A stretch of DNA of 64,000 bases from JAWVFM01 sp963841455 (GCA_963841455.1 CAWJCU010000009.1:62001-126000); one strand, 5' to 3'. Positions 17,446 to 25,822 are shown, counted from the first letter of the stretch. The notes: generated by a model from the letters alone, not told the origin. Numbers and translations are program-made.

Positions 17446-17868
17446 TCAGTCCTCCCATTCCCGGCCGGGGAGGCGGGTCGTGATCTCCTGGAGCAGCCAG
17501 CCATTGCCGTCCGGGTCCTTGAACGAGGCGTACGCGAAGTACGAGCGTTCCTCCCCCTCGACGCCCGGGGGCCGCCTGTCCTCCACCTCGCCGACGTCGA
17601 CGCCCCGGCCGATGAGATCGTTCCGGGCGGCGTGGATGTCCTCCACCGCGAGGATCAGCCTGTCCACGGCGCCTGGCTGAGCCGCCGTCAGGCCCTTGCC
17701 GAAGTGGATCGAGCACTGCGAGTGGGGCGGCGTGAACTGCACCACCCGAACGTCATCGCTGGGCGTCAGGTCGGCGTCGAGCCGCCATCCCAGGCCCTCG
17801 TAGAAGCTCTTCGCTCGATCGACGTCGGAGACGGGCAACGTCACGACCTCGAGTTTCAGGTCCACCAT
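17446..17868 (-). CDS. VOC (glyoxalase/bleomycin-resistance) family protein
   Basis: 140 residues. MVDLKLEVVTLPVSDVDRAK starts the first beta-alpha-beta-beta-beta unit, with FYEGLGWRLDADL; the second has LILAVEDIHAARNDLIGRG and FKDPDGNGWLLQEI, where the final Glu is a usual metal ligand. ATG is preceded by GAGGAG. The fold binds divalent metal or sequesters small hydrophobic ligands; the substrate is unknown. Co-transcribed with the 68-aa companion downstream. Confidence 0.85.
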   Translation of the reverse strand: MVDLKLEVVTLPVSDVDRAKSFYEGLGWRLDADLTPSDDVRVVQFTPPHSQCSIHFGKGLTAAQPGAVDRLILAVEDIHAARNDLIGRGVDVGEVEDRRPPGVEGEERSYFAYASFKDPDGNGWLLQEITTRLPGREWED

Positions 17869-17917
17869 CTCAGCTCCTCTCCTCGAACCCGTGGGCGGGG
17901 CCAATCACGCGGTGAGA

Positions 17918-18565
17918 CTACCCCTGGCGCCCGAAGAGGCGGAGGAAGAACAGGAAGATGTTGAGAACGTCGAGGAAGATCCCCGCTGCGAGTGGGATTG
18001 CCTCCTCCCTCCCCGCACGGCGCAGACGGTTGAAGTCGATGACGGTGTAGAGCCCGAAGATGGCGAGCCCCGCCAACGAGTAGGCCGTGTACGCCGCGGG
18101 GATGTCGACGAAGATCAGGACGATCCCGAATCCCAGAAGCCCGAGCAGCAGCACGAACGCGATGCGATAGAGGAATGCGAGATCCCGGCGAACGGCATAC
18201 CCGCCCGCCCCGAGCGCGGCGACGAACAGGGCCGTCGCCCCGAACGCCAGACGAACCGCGGTCGGGTCCGTCTTCGAGTAGTAGTCGATCGTGGTTGCCA
18301 CGCTGGCGCCGATCAGCAGTCCGAACGCGAAGAGCAGCACCAGCGCGAGGCCTGTCCGTCCTCGCGAGTTGGCCACATTCAGCCCGATCAGGCAGCCGAG
18401 GGACAAGAGCCAGGGAATGAACCAGCCGGCCCCGCCCAAGTGTCGCCCGAGGTAGACGCCAAGGGTCGCGAAGCCGACCGTGAGCGCCACGAGCGCCATG
18501 ACGCGCCCGAAGAGGCCGGCCGCCGAGACCGTCGGCGGGCTCTCGGGGAAGCTTGCGGCCGTCAT
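17918..18565 (-). CDS. Bax inhibitor-1/YccA family membrane protein
   Basis: 215 residues with seven hydrophobic helices. The C-terminal LAAGIFLDVLNIFLFFLRLFG is the family-defining segment, and YTVIDFNRL contains the conserved Asp of the BI-1 pH-sensing di-aspartyl switch. BI-1 proteins leak calcium or protons and modulate FtsH in bacteria. ATG at 18565 is selected because the N-terminal 50 residues of a longer ORF read as shadow of the upstream SnoaL gene. It is divergent from the SnoaL gene 58 bp away. Confidence 0.85.
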   Translation of the reverse strand: MTAASFPESPPTVSAAGLFGRVMALVALTVGFATLGVYLGRHLGGAGWFIPWLLSLGCLIGLNVANSRGRTGLALVLLFAFGLLIGASVATTIDYYSKTDPTAVRLAFGATALFVAALGAGGYAVRRDLAFLYRIAFVLLLGLLGFGIVLIFVDIPAAYTAYSLAGLAIFGLYTVIDFNRLRRAGREEAIPLAAGIFLDVLNIFLFFLRLFGRQG

Positions 18566-18623
18566 CGAATCCGGCACCCTATGGGCGGCTCCTTCGCTGC
18601 TCGCGCGAGATACTGCGCGGGCG

Positions 18624-19033
18624 ATGTCGCGGGAGAACGTTGAGGTCGTCAAGGAGTTCTCGCAGCGCTTCGCGGAGGAGCTCGCGGCGTGTACGGCGAG
18701 TACTTCGACACCGACATCGTCTGGGACACATCCGCGAGCGGGCTGCCAGCGGCGAGCATCTACCACGGTCACGAGGGAGTGCGAAAGTTCTTCCGGGACT
18801 GGCTCGCCCCCTGGGAGAACTACGAGATCGAGTACCGCGAATACATCGATGCGGGCGATGCGGTCGTAACTGTCTTCCGGCAGGCTGGAACGGGCCGGGG
18901 CAGCGGGGTCAGAAGCGAGCGCGACTTCTTCGGCGTCTGGGACCTGAAGGACTTGAACGTCGTCCGCTTCCGCCTCTTCGAGTCCCGCGAGCAGGCCCTC
19001 GACGCCGCTGGGCTTGGGGCGAATCCCGCTTGA
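18624..19033 (+). CDS. SnoaL-like / NTF2-fold protein (one frame break)
   Basis: About 136 residues. MSRENVEVVKEFSQRFAEEL is the stereotyped actinobacterial SnoaL start, then after a frame break near 18690, YGEYFDTDIVWDTSASGLP, YHGHEGVRKFFRDWLAPWEN and VVRFRLFESREQALDAAGL. The cone-shaped NTF2 fold serves as isomerase or ligand-binding protein. Catalytic function unknown. Confidence 0.8.
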
Positions 19034-19076
19034 TCATGCGGGGGCCGTACCTGCGCTTGACGCGATACTGCGTGGC

Positions 19077-19514
19077 ATGACGATCCACCGGATGGATCAC
19101 GCCGGCGTTGTGGTCGAGGACCTCGCGGCTGCAATCGCGTTCTTCGTCGAACTGGGCCTGGAACTGGAGGGCGAGGCGACGGTCGAGGGTGGATGGGTCG
19201 ACCAGCTCGTCGGGCTTGAGGGCGTCCGAGCGGACATCGCCTTCGTGCGGACCCCGGACGGCCACGGCCGGGTCGAGCTTTCGGCGTTCCACACGCCGGT
19301 GGCCACGAGCATTGCGCCGAGGGCGCCGATGAACACCCCGGGCATCCCTCGCCTCACGTTCGTCGTCGACGCCGTCGACGCCGTCTTCGACCGCCTGCGC
19401 GCCCACGGCGCCGAACTCGTGGGCGAGGTGGCGCAGTACAAGGACACCTACCGCTACTGCTACGTCCGCGGCCCCGAGGGCATCATCATCGGGCTTGTCG
19501 AGGAGCTCCGCTGA
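19077..19514 (+). CDS. VOC family protein (lactoylglutathione lyase-like)
   Basis: 145 residues. MTIHRMDHAGVVVEDLAAAI with FFVELGLELEG forms the first VOC module, with His metal ligand at the start. RLTFVVDAVDAVFDRLRAHG and YRYCYVRGPEGIIIGLVEEL form the second, with Glu as metal ligand near the end. Closest in style to glyoxalase or methylmalonyl-CoA epimerase-like proteins; the substrate is not assignable. Starts 43 bp after SnoaL on the same strand. Confidence 0.82.
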   Translation: MTIHRMDHAGVVVEDLAAAIAFFVELGLELEGEATVEGGWVDQLVGLEGVRADIAFVRTPDGHGRVELSAFHTPVATSIAPRAPMNTPGIPRLTFVVDAVDAVFDRLRAHGAELVGEVAQYKDTYRYCYVRGPEGIIIGLVEELR

Positions 19515-19567
19515 GAGGTTAAGGCGGAAGCCCTCGAAGGCGCCGGGCTGCGGGAGTAGCCAGAAGG

Positions 19568-19640
19568 CACCGCTACGGGGATTCGAACCCCGGTTTCCGG
19601 ACTGAGAATCCGGCGTCCTAGTCCCCTAGACGATAGCGGC
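19568..19640 (-). tRNA. tRNA-Glu (CTC)
   Basis: Minus-strand cloverleaf: acceptor GCCGCTA/TAGCGGT with one G-T pair, D arm CGTCTAGGGGACTAGGACG, anticodon stem CCGGA/TCCGG around loop TTCTCAG (anticodon CTC), T arm CCGGGGTTCGAATCCCCG-like. 73 nt, CCA not encoded. The flank from here to 19855 holds no ORF of note. Confidence 0.95.
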
Positions 19641-19855
19641 GCGGAGGGGTGAGTTTAGCGGTGCACAACCGCCAGACCGCACCCCGTGAGGGCACGTTTT
19701 ACGGTGCCATTCCGGGCGGTGGGGGAGGTGTGCCTCGTAGGCCGATCCGCCGGAATGGGACTCCTTTGGTCGTGGTTCGACGTCCGCGGATGCTCGACGG
19801 CCGCCGTATGAGCGCGGTCCGAGGAGCTGAGCGTCGGCTGAGACCTCTCGCGGTC

Positions 19856-19861
19856 TAGGAT
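19856..19861 (+). promoter_or_regulatory. TANNNT -10 box of the second DHA2 exporter
   Basis: TAGGAT, 8 nt before the ATG at 19870 with no Shine-Dalgarno; leaderless transcript predicted. Confidence 0.5.
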
Positions 19862-19869
19862 CGCCGCCG

Positions 19870-21474
19870 ATGGAGGCGACCGCGGGGACCCGCGGCGAGC
19901 CGGCCGATGACGCTCTGGGCCACCGTCGCGGCCGCCGGGATCGTGCAGCTTCCGACCTCGGCGGTCGTCGTCGCCATCCCGACGATCCACGGCAGTTCAA
20001 CGCCTCGCTGGCCGAGCTGCAGTGGACGGTGGTCGGCCTTCTACATCCCGTTCACGGCGCTGCTGATCGCCGCCGGGACGGCTGTGCGACATCTTCGGCC
20101 GGCGGCGGACCCTGCTCCTCGGGACGGCCCTCTTCGCCGCGGGCTCCGTGATCGCCGCCATCGCCCCCGGGGCGGAGGTCCTGATCGGGGGGATCGCGGT
20201 CGCGGGTGCCGGCGGGGCGATGATGATGCCCTCGTCGCTCGCGATGCTCACCAACCTCTTCACGGGCGAGTCGCGCGGGCTGGCGATCGGGATGTGGGGC
20301 GCGGCGACCGAGCTGATCTCGGGGGTCGGGGTGCTGGTCGGCGGCGTCCTGACCGGCGCAGATCAGCTGGCGCTGGATCTTCTGGGTCGACGTTCTCTTC
20401 GCGGTGATCATCGCCGTCCTCGCCCTGCGCGGCGGGCGCGAGTCCCGCGACCCGACCGCTCCGCGATCCGTCGACGTCGCGGGCGTCGGGCTGACCGCGG
20501 CGGCCCTCACGTGTCTGACGCTGGCGCTGAACGAGGGATCGACCTGGGGCTGGGGCTCGATCCAGACGGTCGCCTTGCTCGTCGCGGGTGTCGTCCTGTT
20601 CGCGCTCTTCGGGGTCGTCGAGCGGCGCGCCCGGTTCCCGCTGATCGACTTCAGCTTCTTCCGCAAGCGGAACTTCGCCGGCTCGACGATCGTGATCTTC
20701 GTCATGGACTTCTCGTTCGGCGCCCTGCTCTTCTTCCTGCCGCTCTACTTCCAGGAGCTGCTCGGCTACTCGCCGACCGAGACGGGCTTGCTGCTGCTTC
20801 CGCTGACGGGACTGATGGTCGTCGGCTCGCCGCTCGGCGGCAAGGTCGCGGCCCGGGTCGGCCCGCGGCCGCCGATCGTCACCGGCCTGGGGCTGATGGC
20901 GATCGCGATCTACTGGATCTCGACGCTGTCGCTCAGCACCGACTACGCCGAGCTGTGGGTGCCGACGGCGATGATGGGCTTCGGGGTCGGCTTCGCGCTG
21001 ACGCCGATGAACCTCGCGGCGATGAACGCGATCTCGCGCGACCATGCCGGCGCGGCCTCGGGGATCCTCGTCACGCTGAGCGGACTCGGCGCGACGCTGG
21101 GGGTCGCGGTGACCGGCGCCGTCTTCCAGGAGCTGCAGACGAGCCGGACCGTCAGCTTCGCCGGCGAGGCGGGCGTGCACATCACAACCGATCAGGCGCA
21201 GCAGCTCGACGGCCTTCTCGCGGGGGCCTCCAATGCCCAGCACTCGCTGCACCAGATCGCCGGGTCACACGCCGCGCAGGTCCACGACGCGACCCGAGAG
21301 GCCTTCGTCTCCGCGCTCGGCACGAGCCTCAAGCTGTCCGCGGCGCTCGTCGCCGCCGGGCTCGTCCTCTCGCTCCTCATCATGAGGCGCACCTCACCGG
21401 CGGACGCCGAGGCCACGGTTCAGGTGCTGCCACCGCCCCACCCCCGGCCCGCGCCGCGGACGGCGACGACCTAG
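19870..21474 (+). CDS. DHA2-family (14-TM) MFS exporter (several frame breaks)
   Basis: Second EmrB/QacA-like exporter, about 530 residues once indels near 19995, 20030, 20080 and 20360 are repaired. Pieces in order: MTLWATVAAAGIVQLPTSAV, FNASLAELQWTVV, then IFGRRRTLLLGTALFAAGSV (motif A), GAGGAMMMPSSLAMLTNLF, GESRGLAIGMWGAATELISG (motif C) and an unbroken C-terminal half from 20404. FNASLAELQW and the double motif layout fit 14-TM DHA2. Both insertions and deletions are needed, which suggests assembly error rather than decay. Divergent from the tRNA-Glu. Confidence 0.8.
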
Positions 21475-21487
21475 AGACGCACCAACG

Positions 21488-21994
21488 TCAGCCCTCCTTC
21501 GTCCAGGGCTCAGCGGTAAGGATCGTAAGCGCCACCTTGTCGGGGCAGTAGCCCTTTCCGTCGCTGAGGTGGAGCGTCTTGCCGTTCAGAGCCCAGCTGT
21601 ACTGGCTCTCGCCAAACGTGTAGCTGGTACCGGCCTTATTGGCGCATTCCTCCTTATGAAGGAAGAGCTTGTTGCCCGCGACGCTGAGCGTTGAGCCTTC
21701 AAGCGTCCCGAACCGATCGTTCGCGTTCGCGATTACGAGCACCGGCCCGTTATTCGCGCCACCCTTGTCGGCGATCTTCAGCGTCCACTCGGCGGATCCG
21801 CCCGTGAGCTCCGGCGGTGGGTGCGCTGGTAGGTCGCTCGGTTTGAGGGTGGTGGAGTAGGTGCCGACGAGATTTGCCGGGGGCGGGCCCTCGGACGCAC
21901 CTGCCGTCGAGCTGCTGGAGTCGCCGTCGCCACCGCAGGCCGAGACAAGCATCAGGGCCGGCACCAGGAGGACGAGACAGAGGCGCGCCGGCAC
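21488..21994 (-). CDS. Putative exported lipoprotein
   Basis: 168 residues from a GTG start. Signal peptide CLVLLVPALMLVSAC with a lipobox LVSAC (Cys20), then a Ser-rich spacer and a beta-rich domain: NLVGTYSTTLKPSDLP, GGSAEWTLKIADKGG and LEGSTLSVAGNKLFLHKEEC. The residual two Cys plus CPDK may form disulphides. The lipocalin-like pattern GxY-T/EWTL-beta is suggestive, but no family is claimed. A TANNNT box (TAGGGT) lies 10 nt before the GTG. Confidence 0.6.
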   Translation of the reverse strand: MPARLCLVLLVPALMLVSACGGDGDSSSSTAGASEGPPPANLVGTYSTTLKPSDLPAHPPPELTGGSAEWTLKIADKGGANNGPVLVIANANDRFGTLEGSTLSVAGNKLFLHKEECANKAGTSYTFGESQYSWALNGKTLHLSDGKGYCPDKVALTILTAEPWTKEG

Positions 21995-22018
21995 GCTGCG
22001 AACGACCCTAACCGATGC

Positions 22019-23224
22019 TCAGGGTCTGCGTAGGAAATCCGCGATCGCAGCGTGAGTCTCCTTCGGGCGCTCCATCTGGGGCACGTGCCCGCAGTCGAGC
22101 TCGACGTGGCGCGCCACAGGCAGCGCCTGCTCGACGTGACTCATGAACGCGATCGGGACGAGCTGGTCGTGGCGGCCCCAGACGAACATCGAGTCCGGCG
22201 CGAGCTCCCGCATCCGCGTCCACAGGCCGTTCTCGCCGTCGGGCTCGTCCATGTAGATGTTGCGCGCGGCCGTGTAGAAGGCCGCGCGGCCGCGCGGGTC
22301 GAGGTACGCACGGAGGAACTCGTCGACGCCGGCGGCGCTCCAGCCGTCGGCCCCGCCGGGCACGAACCGGCGCACGATCGGCTCGACGATCGCGCGCGGC
22401 GCCGGCTGGATCAGCCCGAGCCGCGGCACGGCCGGTGGCAGGAGCCACGTCCAACGGCGCTCGCGAAGCCAGGCGAGGGCGGGGCTGAGCATGACGAGGC
22501 GATCGACGCGCTCCGGCTCGAGGAGCCCTGCCTCGATTGCGACCCTCCCGCCCATGCTGTTGCCCACCAGGTGCGCGCGCTCGATGCCGAGCGCGTCGAG
22601 AAGGCCGGTGACGGTACGGGCGAAGTAGGGCGCGTCGTAGGCGGCGGTGAGGGGCTTGTCTGAATCGCCAAAGCCGGGGAGGTCGATCGAGATGACTCGA
22701 TGTGTGTTGGCGAGGGCGGAGATCGTGGGCAGGAACGAGGCTTTCGTGCCGCCGAGGCCGTGAATGCAGACGATGGGGTCGCCCGTGCCCGCGCTGATGG
22801 TGGAGATCGACGGCCCCTTGGTCCTGACGGTCTCGAAGCGAAGTCGCCCGGGGCCGGTGACGCCGCTGGTCGCCGCCAGGAAGCCGACGCCGAGATGGAG
22901 GTTCTTGCGCACGCGAAGACGGCCGCCACGGAAGGCGTGCATGCCGCCACGGACGTCGCGGGAGATGGCGTCCCAGGCACCCGGATCGGCGGTGAGAAGC
23001 GAGTCGGGCTCGATGTCGGAGCGCGACGCGTCCTCGAGCGTGGCGTCGGATCCGTCGATGACGAAGTCCCAGCTGCCCATGCCCTCGACGGCGAGGCGGA
23101 TCCGGGCGTGACCGCCGGGGACGTCGATGACGGAGCGGTCGAAGCGCTCGGAGAGGACGGCGAGCGACGTCGGCGCGCTGGCTACCGCGGGGCGGCGGGA
23201 CTCGTCTTGCTGCGTCGCGTCGAT
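22019..23224 (-). CDS. SCP2-like domain fused to alpha/beta hydrolase; start codon unresolved
   Basis: About 400 residues. The first ~130 resemble a sterol-carrier/SCP2 domain: VEGMGSWDFVIDGSDATLED, LLTADPGAWDAISRDVRGGM and FRGGRLRVRKNLHLGVGFLA. The rest is a hydrolase: CIHGLGGTKASFLPT, SIDLPGFGDSDKP, nucleophile elbow LVGNSMGGRVAIE, acid VWGRHDQLVP and LDCGHVPQMERP. Lipid ester hydrolysis is plausible. No ATG, GTG or TTG occurs in this frame between the tRNA-Leu and the first ATG at ~23085; the coding signal runs on to ~23224, so the start may be a rare codon or hidden by an indel. Confidence 0.75.
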   Translation of the reverse strand: MDATQQDESRRPAVASAPTSLAVLSERFDRSVIDVPGGHARIRLAVEGMGSWDFVIDGSDATLEDASRSDIEPDSLLTADPGAWDAISRDVRGGMHAFRGGRLRVRKNLHLGVGFLAATSGVTGPGRLRFETVRTKGPSISTISAGTGDPIVCIHGLGGTKASFLPTISALANTHRVISIDLPGFGDSDKPLTAAYDAPYFARTVTGLLDALGIERAHLVGNSMGGRVAIEAGLLEPERVDRLVMLSPALAWLRERRWTWLLPPAVPRLGLIQPAPRAIVEPIVRRFVPGGADGWSAAGVDEFLRAYLDPRGRAAFYTAARNIYMDEPDGENGLWTRMRELAPDSMFVWGRHDQLVPIAFMSHVEQALPVARHVELDCGHVPQMERPKETHAAIADFLRRP

Positions 23225-23247
23225 GCTCCTAATTGTGACCGAGAGAG

Positions 23248-23331
23248 TGCGGCTGGAGGGACTCGAACCCCCACGGGCTTGCGCCCACGGCGACCTGAAC
23301 GCCGCGCGTCTACCAATTCCGCCACAGCCGC
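23248..23331 (-). tRNA. tRNA-Leu (CAG)
   Basis: 84-nt minus-strand tRNA. Acceptor GCGGCTG with 3' AGCCGC and discriminator A; anticodon loop TTCAGGT (CAG), a long class II variable arm (GTGGGCGCAAGCCCGT-like), T arm GGGGGTTCGAGTCCCTC. No CCA encoded. Confidence 0.95.
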
Positions 23332-23370
23332 TGGGCTCGGAAAACCTAGCGCGTGGGATTTGTGCCCCGA

Positions 23371-23418
23371 GCGAACGTCCCTGGACCCGGGCCATAGCCC
23401 CCGGCGCGGGACGTTCGC
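23371..23418. repeat. Dispersed palindrome copy 2 (11-bp perfect arms)
   Basis: GCGAACGTCCC at 23371-23381 and GGGACGTTCGC at 23408-23418, 26-nt loop. It lies between tRNA-Leu (minus) and the patatin promoter (plus), so outside coding sequence. Confidence 0.8.
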
Positions 23419-23468
23419 GGTGGGACTGTGGTGAGACCCCTCCGCGCGATCGCGTCGTGGCACCCCAG

Positions 23469-23474
23469 TACCGT
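23469..23474 (+). promoter_or_regulatory. TANNNT -10 box of the patatin gene
   Basis: TACCGT, 8 nt before the GTG at 23483, no Shine-Dalgarno. Confidence 0.45.
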
Positions 23475-23482
23475 CCTTCGCC

Positions 23483-24571
23483 GTGAAGGTCGGTCTCGTC
23501 CTCGGTGCCGGCGGGGTCCAGGGAGGGGCCTGGCTCACCGGCGCGCTCGACGCGCTCGCCACCGAGATGGGTTGGGACCCGATGGAGGCCGACCGCATCG
23601 TCGGCACCTCGGCCGGGGCGATGATCGGCGCGATCGTCTCGGCGGGCGTTCCGGTGTGGTTCATGGTCGCCCACTCCGCGGGCGAGACCATGGCCGGCCT
23701 TACCGATGCCCGAGGAGAGCCGGCGTCGAGCGCGGACCGCTCGGCCGGGGCACGTTTCCACCCCGACGGCATCCCGATCTGGCCGGGCTCCTGGCGCCTC
23801 GCGTTCGCCACCTCGAGGGACCCGCGAAGGTTCCCGGCCGCGGCGGTGACCGCGGGCTGGCTTCCGCGCGGCTTCATCTCCACCGAGCCGCTCAAGGACA
23901 CGGTTCGCCGCGCCATCGGCGATCACGCGTGGAGCCCCCACCCCGCCCTTCGCATCGTCGCCTGCGATTACGCGACCGGGCGGCGGGTCGTGTTCGGCAG
24001 CCGGCGCGCGCCCGAGGCGGACCTCGCCAACGCGGTCGCGGCCTCGTGCGCGATTCCGGGCTTCTACAAGCCGGTCGAGATCGCCGGCGGTCTCTACGTC
24101 GACGGCGGCATCTGGTCGACATCGAACCTCGACCTGCTGCGCGAGCGCGACTTCGACCTCGTGATCTGCCTCAACCCCACCTCCTCCCTTCACCCAACCC
24201 ACGCCTGGAACCCGCTCGAATGGCTTCCGACCGCGATCCGCCGCGGCACCGGCCGCCGTCTCGGCCACGAGGCGCGGATGCTGCGCGAGGAGGGGGCCGA
24301 CGTGGTGCTGATCCAGCCGACGGCCGCTGATCTCGATGCCATGGGCCCCAACCTCATGAGCGTCCGCAATCGCCACGCGACGCTGGAGCTCGCGAGGCAG
24401 ACCACCGCGGCTCAGATCCGCCGTCCGGAGATCCGCGAACCTCTCGAAGCGCTCCCGAAGGCATCGCGACCCGAGAAGGTGCGTCGCCCGCCGGGCCCCG
24501 TTGACACGTGGCCGGCGCGCACCGTGACCGAACTGCGCCCGGGCTCCCCGGTCTACGAAACCGGCCCCTGA
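23483..24571 (+). CDS. Patatin-like phospholipase
   Basis: 362 residues, Ser-Asp dyad lipid hydrolase. The oxyanion loop GLVLGAGGVQGGAW, nucleophile GTSAGAMIG (Ser near residue 44) and active-site Asp in YVDGGIWSTSN are in canonical order. Length is standard for actinobacterial patatin-like proteins. GTG start (KVGLVLGAGG directly follows). Presumably a cytosolic phospholipase or acyl hydrolase; no signal peptide. Neutral-lipid context includes WS/DGAT further along the window, but nothing adjacent fixes its substrate. Confidence 0.88.
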   Translation: MKVGLVLGAGGVQGGAWLTGALDALATEMGWDPMEADRIVGTSAGAMIGAIVSAGVPVWFMVAHSAGETMAGLTDARGEPASSADRSAGARFHPDGIPIWPGSWRLAFATSRDPRRFPAAAVTAGWLPRGFISTEPLKDTVRRAIGDHAWSPHPALRIVACDYATGRRVVFGSRRAPEADLANAVAASCAIPGFYKPVEIAGGLYVDGGIWSTSNLDLLRERDFDLVICLNPTSSLHPTHAWNPLEWLPTAIRRGTGRRLGHEARMLREEGADVVLIQPTAADLDAMGPNLMSVRNRHATLELARQTTAAQIRRPEIREPLEALPKASRPEKVRRPPGPVDTWPARTVTELRPGSPVYETGP

Positions 24572-24667
24572 AAGGGCTCGAACCGGAGCCGGCGGCGAGG
24601 CGACTGTCGGCCCGCTCGGGCGAGTAAGGTTCCCGCCCCCCAACCCAACCGAAGGAGCACCCAGGGC

Positions 24668-24865
24668 ATGCCAACAGGAACTGTGAAGTGGTTCAACGAC
24701 GAGAAGCGCTTCGGCTTCATCACCGCCGACGACGGCGGCAAGGACCTCTTCGTACATCAAAGCGGGATCGCCGACGGATCGACCCTCGCCGAGGGCGCCA
24801 AGGTCGAGTTCGAGTCGGAGTCGAGCGATCGCGGCCCGAAGGCAGTGAACGTCCGCAAGGTCTGA
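24668..24865 (+). CDS. Cold-shock protein (CspA family)
   Basis: 65-residue OB-fold RNA chaperone. TGTVKWFNDEKRFGFI contains RNP1 (KRFGFI) and DLFVHQSGI contains RNP2 (DLFVH). SD AGGAGC lies 11 nt before the ATG. A small hairpin GCCGA/TCGGC follows the stop (24866-24881), then the strong hairpin before the next small ORF. The protein binds single-stranded RNA or DNA and counters cold-stabilised structures. Confidence 0.95.
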   Translation: MPTGTVKWFNDEKRFGFITADDGGKDLFVHQSGIADGSTLAEGAKVEFESESSDRGPKAVNVRKV

Positions 24866-24893
24866 GCCGAGCTCCTTCGGCTTCCAGTTAGCG

Positions 24894-24929
24894 GCTCTCC
24901 TTTCCGGGTAGTTGCCCGGATAGGAGAGC
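24894..24929 (+). promoter_or_regulatory. Strong RNA hairpin sequestering a Shine-Dalgarno
   Basis: GCTCTCC (24894-24900) pairs with GGAGAGC (24923-24929) and TCCGGG with CCCGGA around loop TAGTTG; with the T24901-A24922 pair the stem is about 14 bp with one mismatch. The AGGAG at 24922-24926 is wholly inside the 3' arm, immediately before the ATG at 24930. No T-tract follows, so a terminator reading is less likely. Position after the cold-shock gene hints at temperature-dependent or Csp-dependent translation. Confidence 0.6.
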
Positions 24930-25085
24930 ATGGAAGCAACGAAGCCAACCGAGAATCCGGTCTGCACCAGCGGGCACGACCTCCCGACGCCGCCGTGGGG
25001 CAACGAGTGGGCCGACCCGGCCGAGCCGCACCCCGATGAGCCCGGCGTCCGGGAGTACGAGCAGCTGGAAGCAGACGACGAGTAG
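24930..25085 (+). CDS. 51-aa acidic, Pro-rich small protein
   Basis: MEATKPTENPVCTSGHDLP, a middle TPPWGNEWADPAEPHP, ending EQLEADDE. Strong coding-like third positions and AGGAG 4 nt before the ATG (inside the hairpin). Sits 64 bp after the cold-shock gene on the same strand, so they may share a transcript. Predicted disordered and soluble; no family recognised. Confidence 0.5.
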   Translation: MEATKPTENPVCTSGHDLPTPPWGNEWADPAEPHPDEPGVREYEQLEADDE

Positions 25086-25088
25086 CGC

Positions 25089-25418
25089 TCAGCGCTTGCG
25101 CACGCGGACCGCGGTGCCGTAGGCGCACACCTCGGTCCAGGTGTCACCGAGCTCCGAGGTGTCGTAGCGGAAGGCGATGATCGCGTTGGCGCCCTTTCCC
25201 TCGGCCTCCTCGACGAGTCTCTGGGTGGCGTGGACCCGGCCCTCGGCGAGCATCTTCGTCATGCCCTTGAGCTCACCGCCGACCAGTGACTTGAGCCCGG
25301 CGCCGATCTGCGACCCGACGTTCCGCGACCTGACCGTGAGCCCGAAGACCTCGCCGAGAACCTCCTTGACGTCGTAGCCGGGGATGTCGTTCATCGTGCT
25401 GATCAGCATGTCGGCCAT
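25089..25418 (-). CDS. YbjQ/UPF0145 family protein
   Basis: 109 residues matching the UPF0145 fold: MLISTMNDIPGYDVKEVLGE, GLTVRSRNVGSQIGAGLKS, GGELKGMTKMLAEGR and DTWTEVCAYGTAVRV. The family forms pentameric heavy-metal-binding-like domains of unknown function. The start codon fits the family N-terminus. A six-G run just upstream separates it from another short ORF in a different frame; a 1-nt error there would fuse the two. Confidence 0.85.
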   Translation of the reverse strand: MADMLISTMNDIPGYDVKEVLGEVFGLTVRSRNVGSQIGAGLKSLVGGELKGMTKMLAEGRVHATQRLVEEAEGKGANAIIAFRYDTSELGDTWTEVCAYGTAVRVRKR

Positions 25419-25581
25419 CCGAGCCCCCCGGGTTGGCGTCAGGGAACGGCGCGGCCCAGCCAGCCGCGGTCCGCTTGTCGAAGCCCGATTCGGCGAGCGT
25501 CTGGTCGAGCCGCTTGCCGTTCCAGCCGATCGGGCGCGCCTCGCGCGGTTCGAGCTCCCTGGCGGCGTCGACGATCGCCAT
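25419..25581 (-). CDS. Short ORF preceding the YbjQ-like gene (possible N-terminal extension)
   Basis: Starts ATG 1 nt after the upstream stop and reads MAIVDAARELEPREARPIG, then WNGKRLDQTLAESGFDKR and GWAAPFPDANPG. After the six-G homopolymer the frame would run out of phase through the YbjQ-like gene to 25273; one deleted G joins it to MADMLISTM. It could be a separate short protein or a lost N-terminal part. No domain is recognised. Confidence 0.35.
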
Positions 25582-25582
25582 C

Positions 25583-25822
25583 TCAGCGCTCCTTCTGCAC
25601 GAGCTCAACGAGCTCCTTCAGCTTCTCGAGCTCGGCGTCCACCTTCTTGCTCCAGGCCGCCACCAGCTGGGGGTTGTCCTCGGCGTCGTAGGAGGCCACG
25701 TGCTTCATCGCGCTCGCCATCTGGCGCTCGGCCAGCTCCCGCTGGATCGCCGGCAGCTTGGCGAGCTGCTCCTGGACCGCGTCGGGCACCGTGGTCGCCG
25801 GCACCGCCTGGTCGGCGCTCAT
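25583..25822 (-). CDS. Small coiled-coil hypothetical protein
   Basis: 79 residues: VPDAVQEQLAKLPAIQRELA, MASAMKHVASYDAEDNPQLV and a heptad-rich end ELEKLKELVELVQKER. Charged and helical throughout, soluble. Its stop is 1 nt before the next ATG, so it is cotranscribed with the YbjQ-like gene. Function unknown. Confidence 0.55.
   Translation of the reverse strand: MSADQAVPATTVPDAVQEQLAKLPAIQRELAERQMASAMKHVASYDAEDNPQLVAAWSKKVDAELEKLKELVELVQKER

Noticed and set aside
22019..25147. 1,042-codon open frame on the minus strand through tRNA-Leu and the patatin and csp genes
   Set aside because: Only its 3' third (22019-~23224) is coding; the rest is the antisense shadow of patatin, csp and the tRNA, as expected at very high GC.
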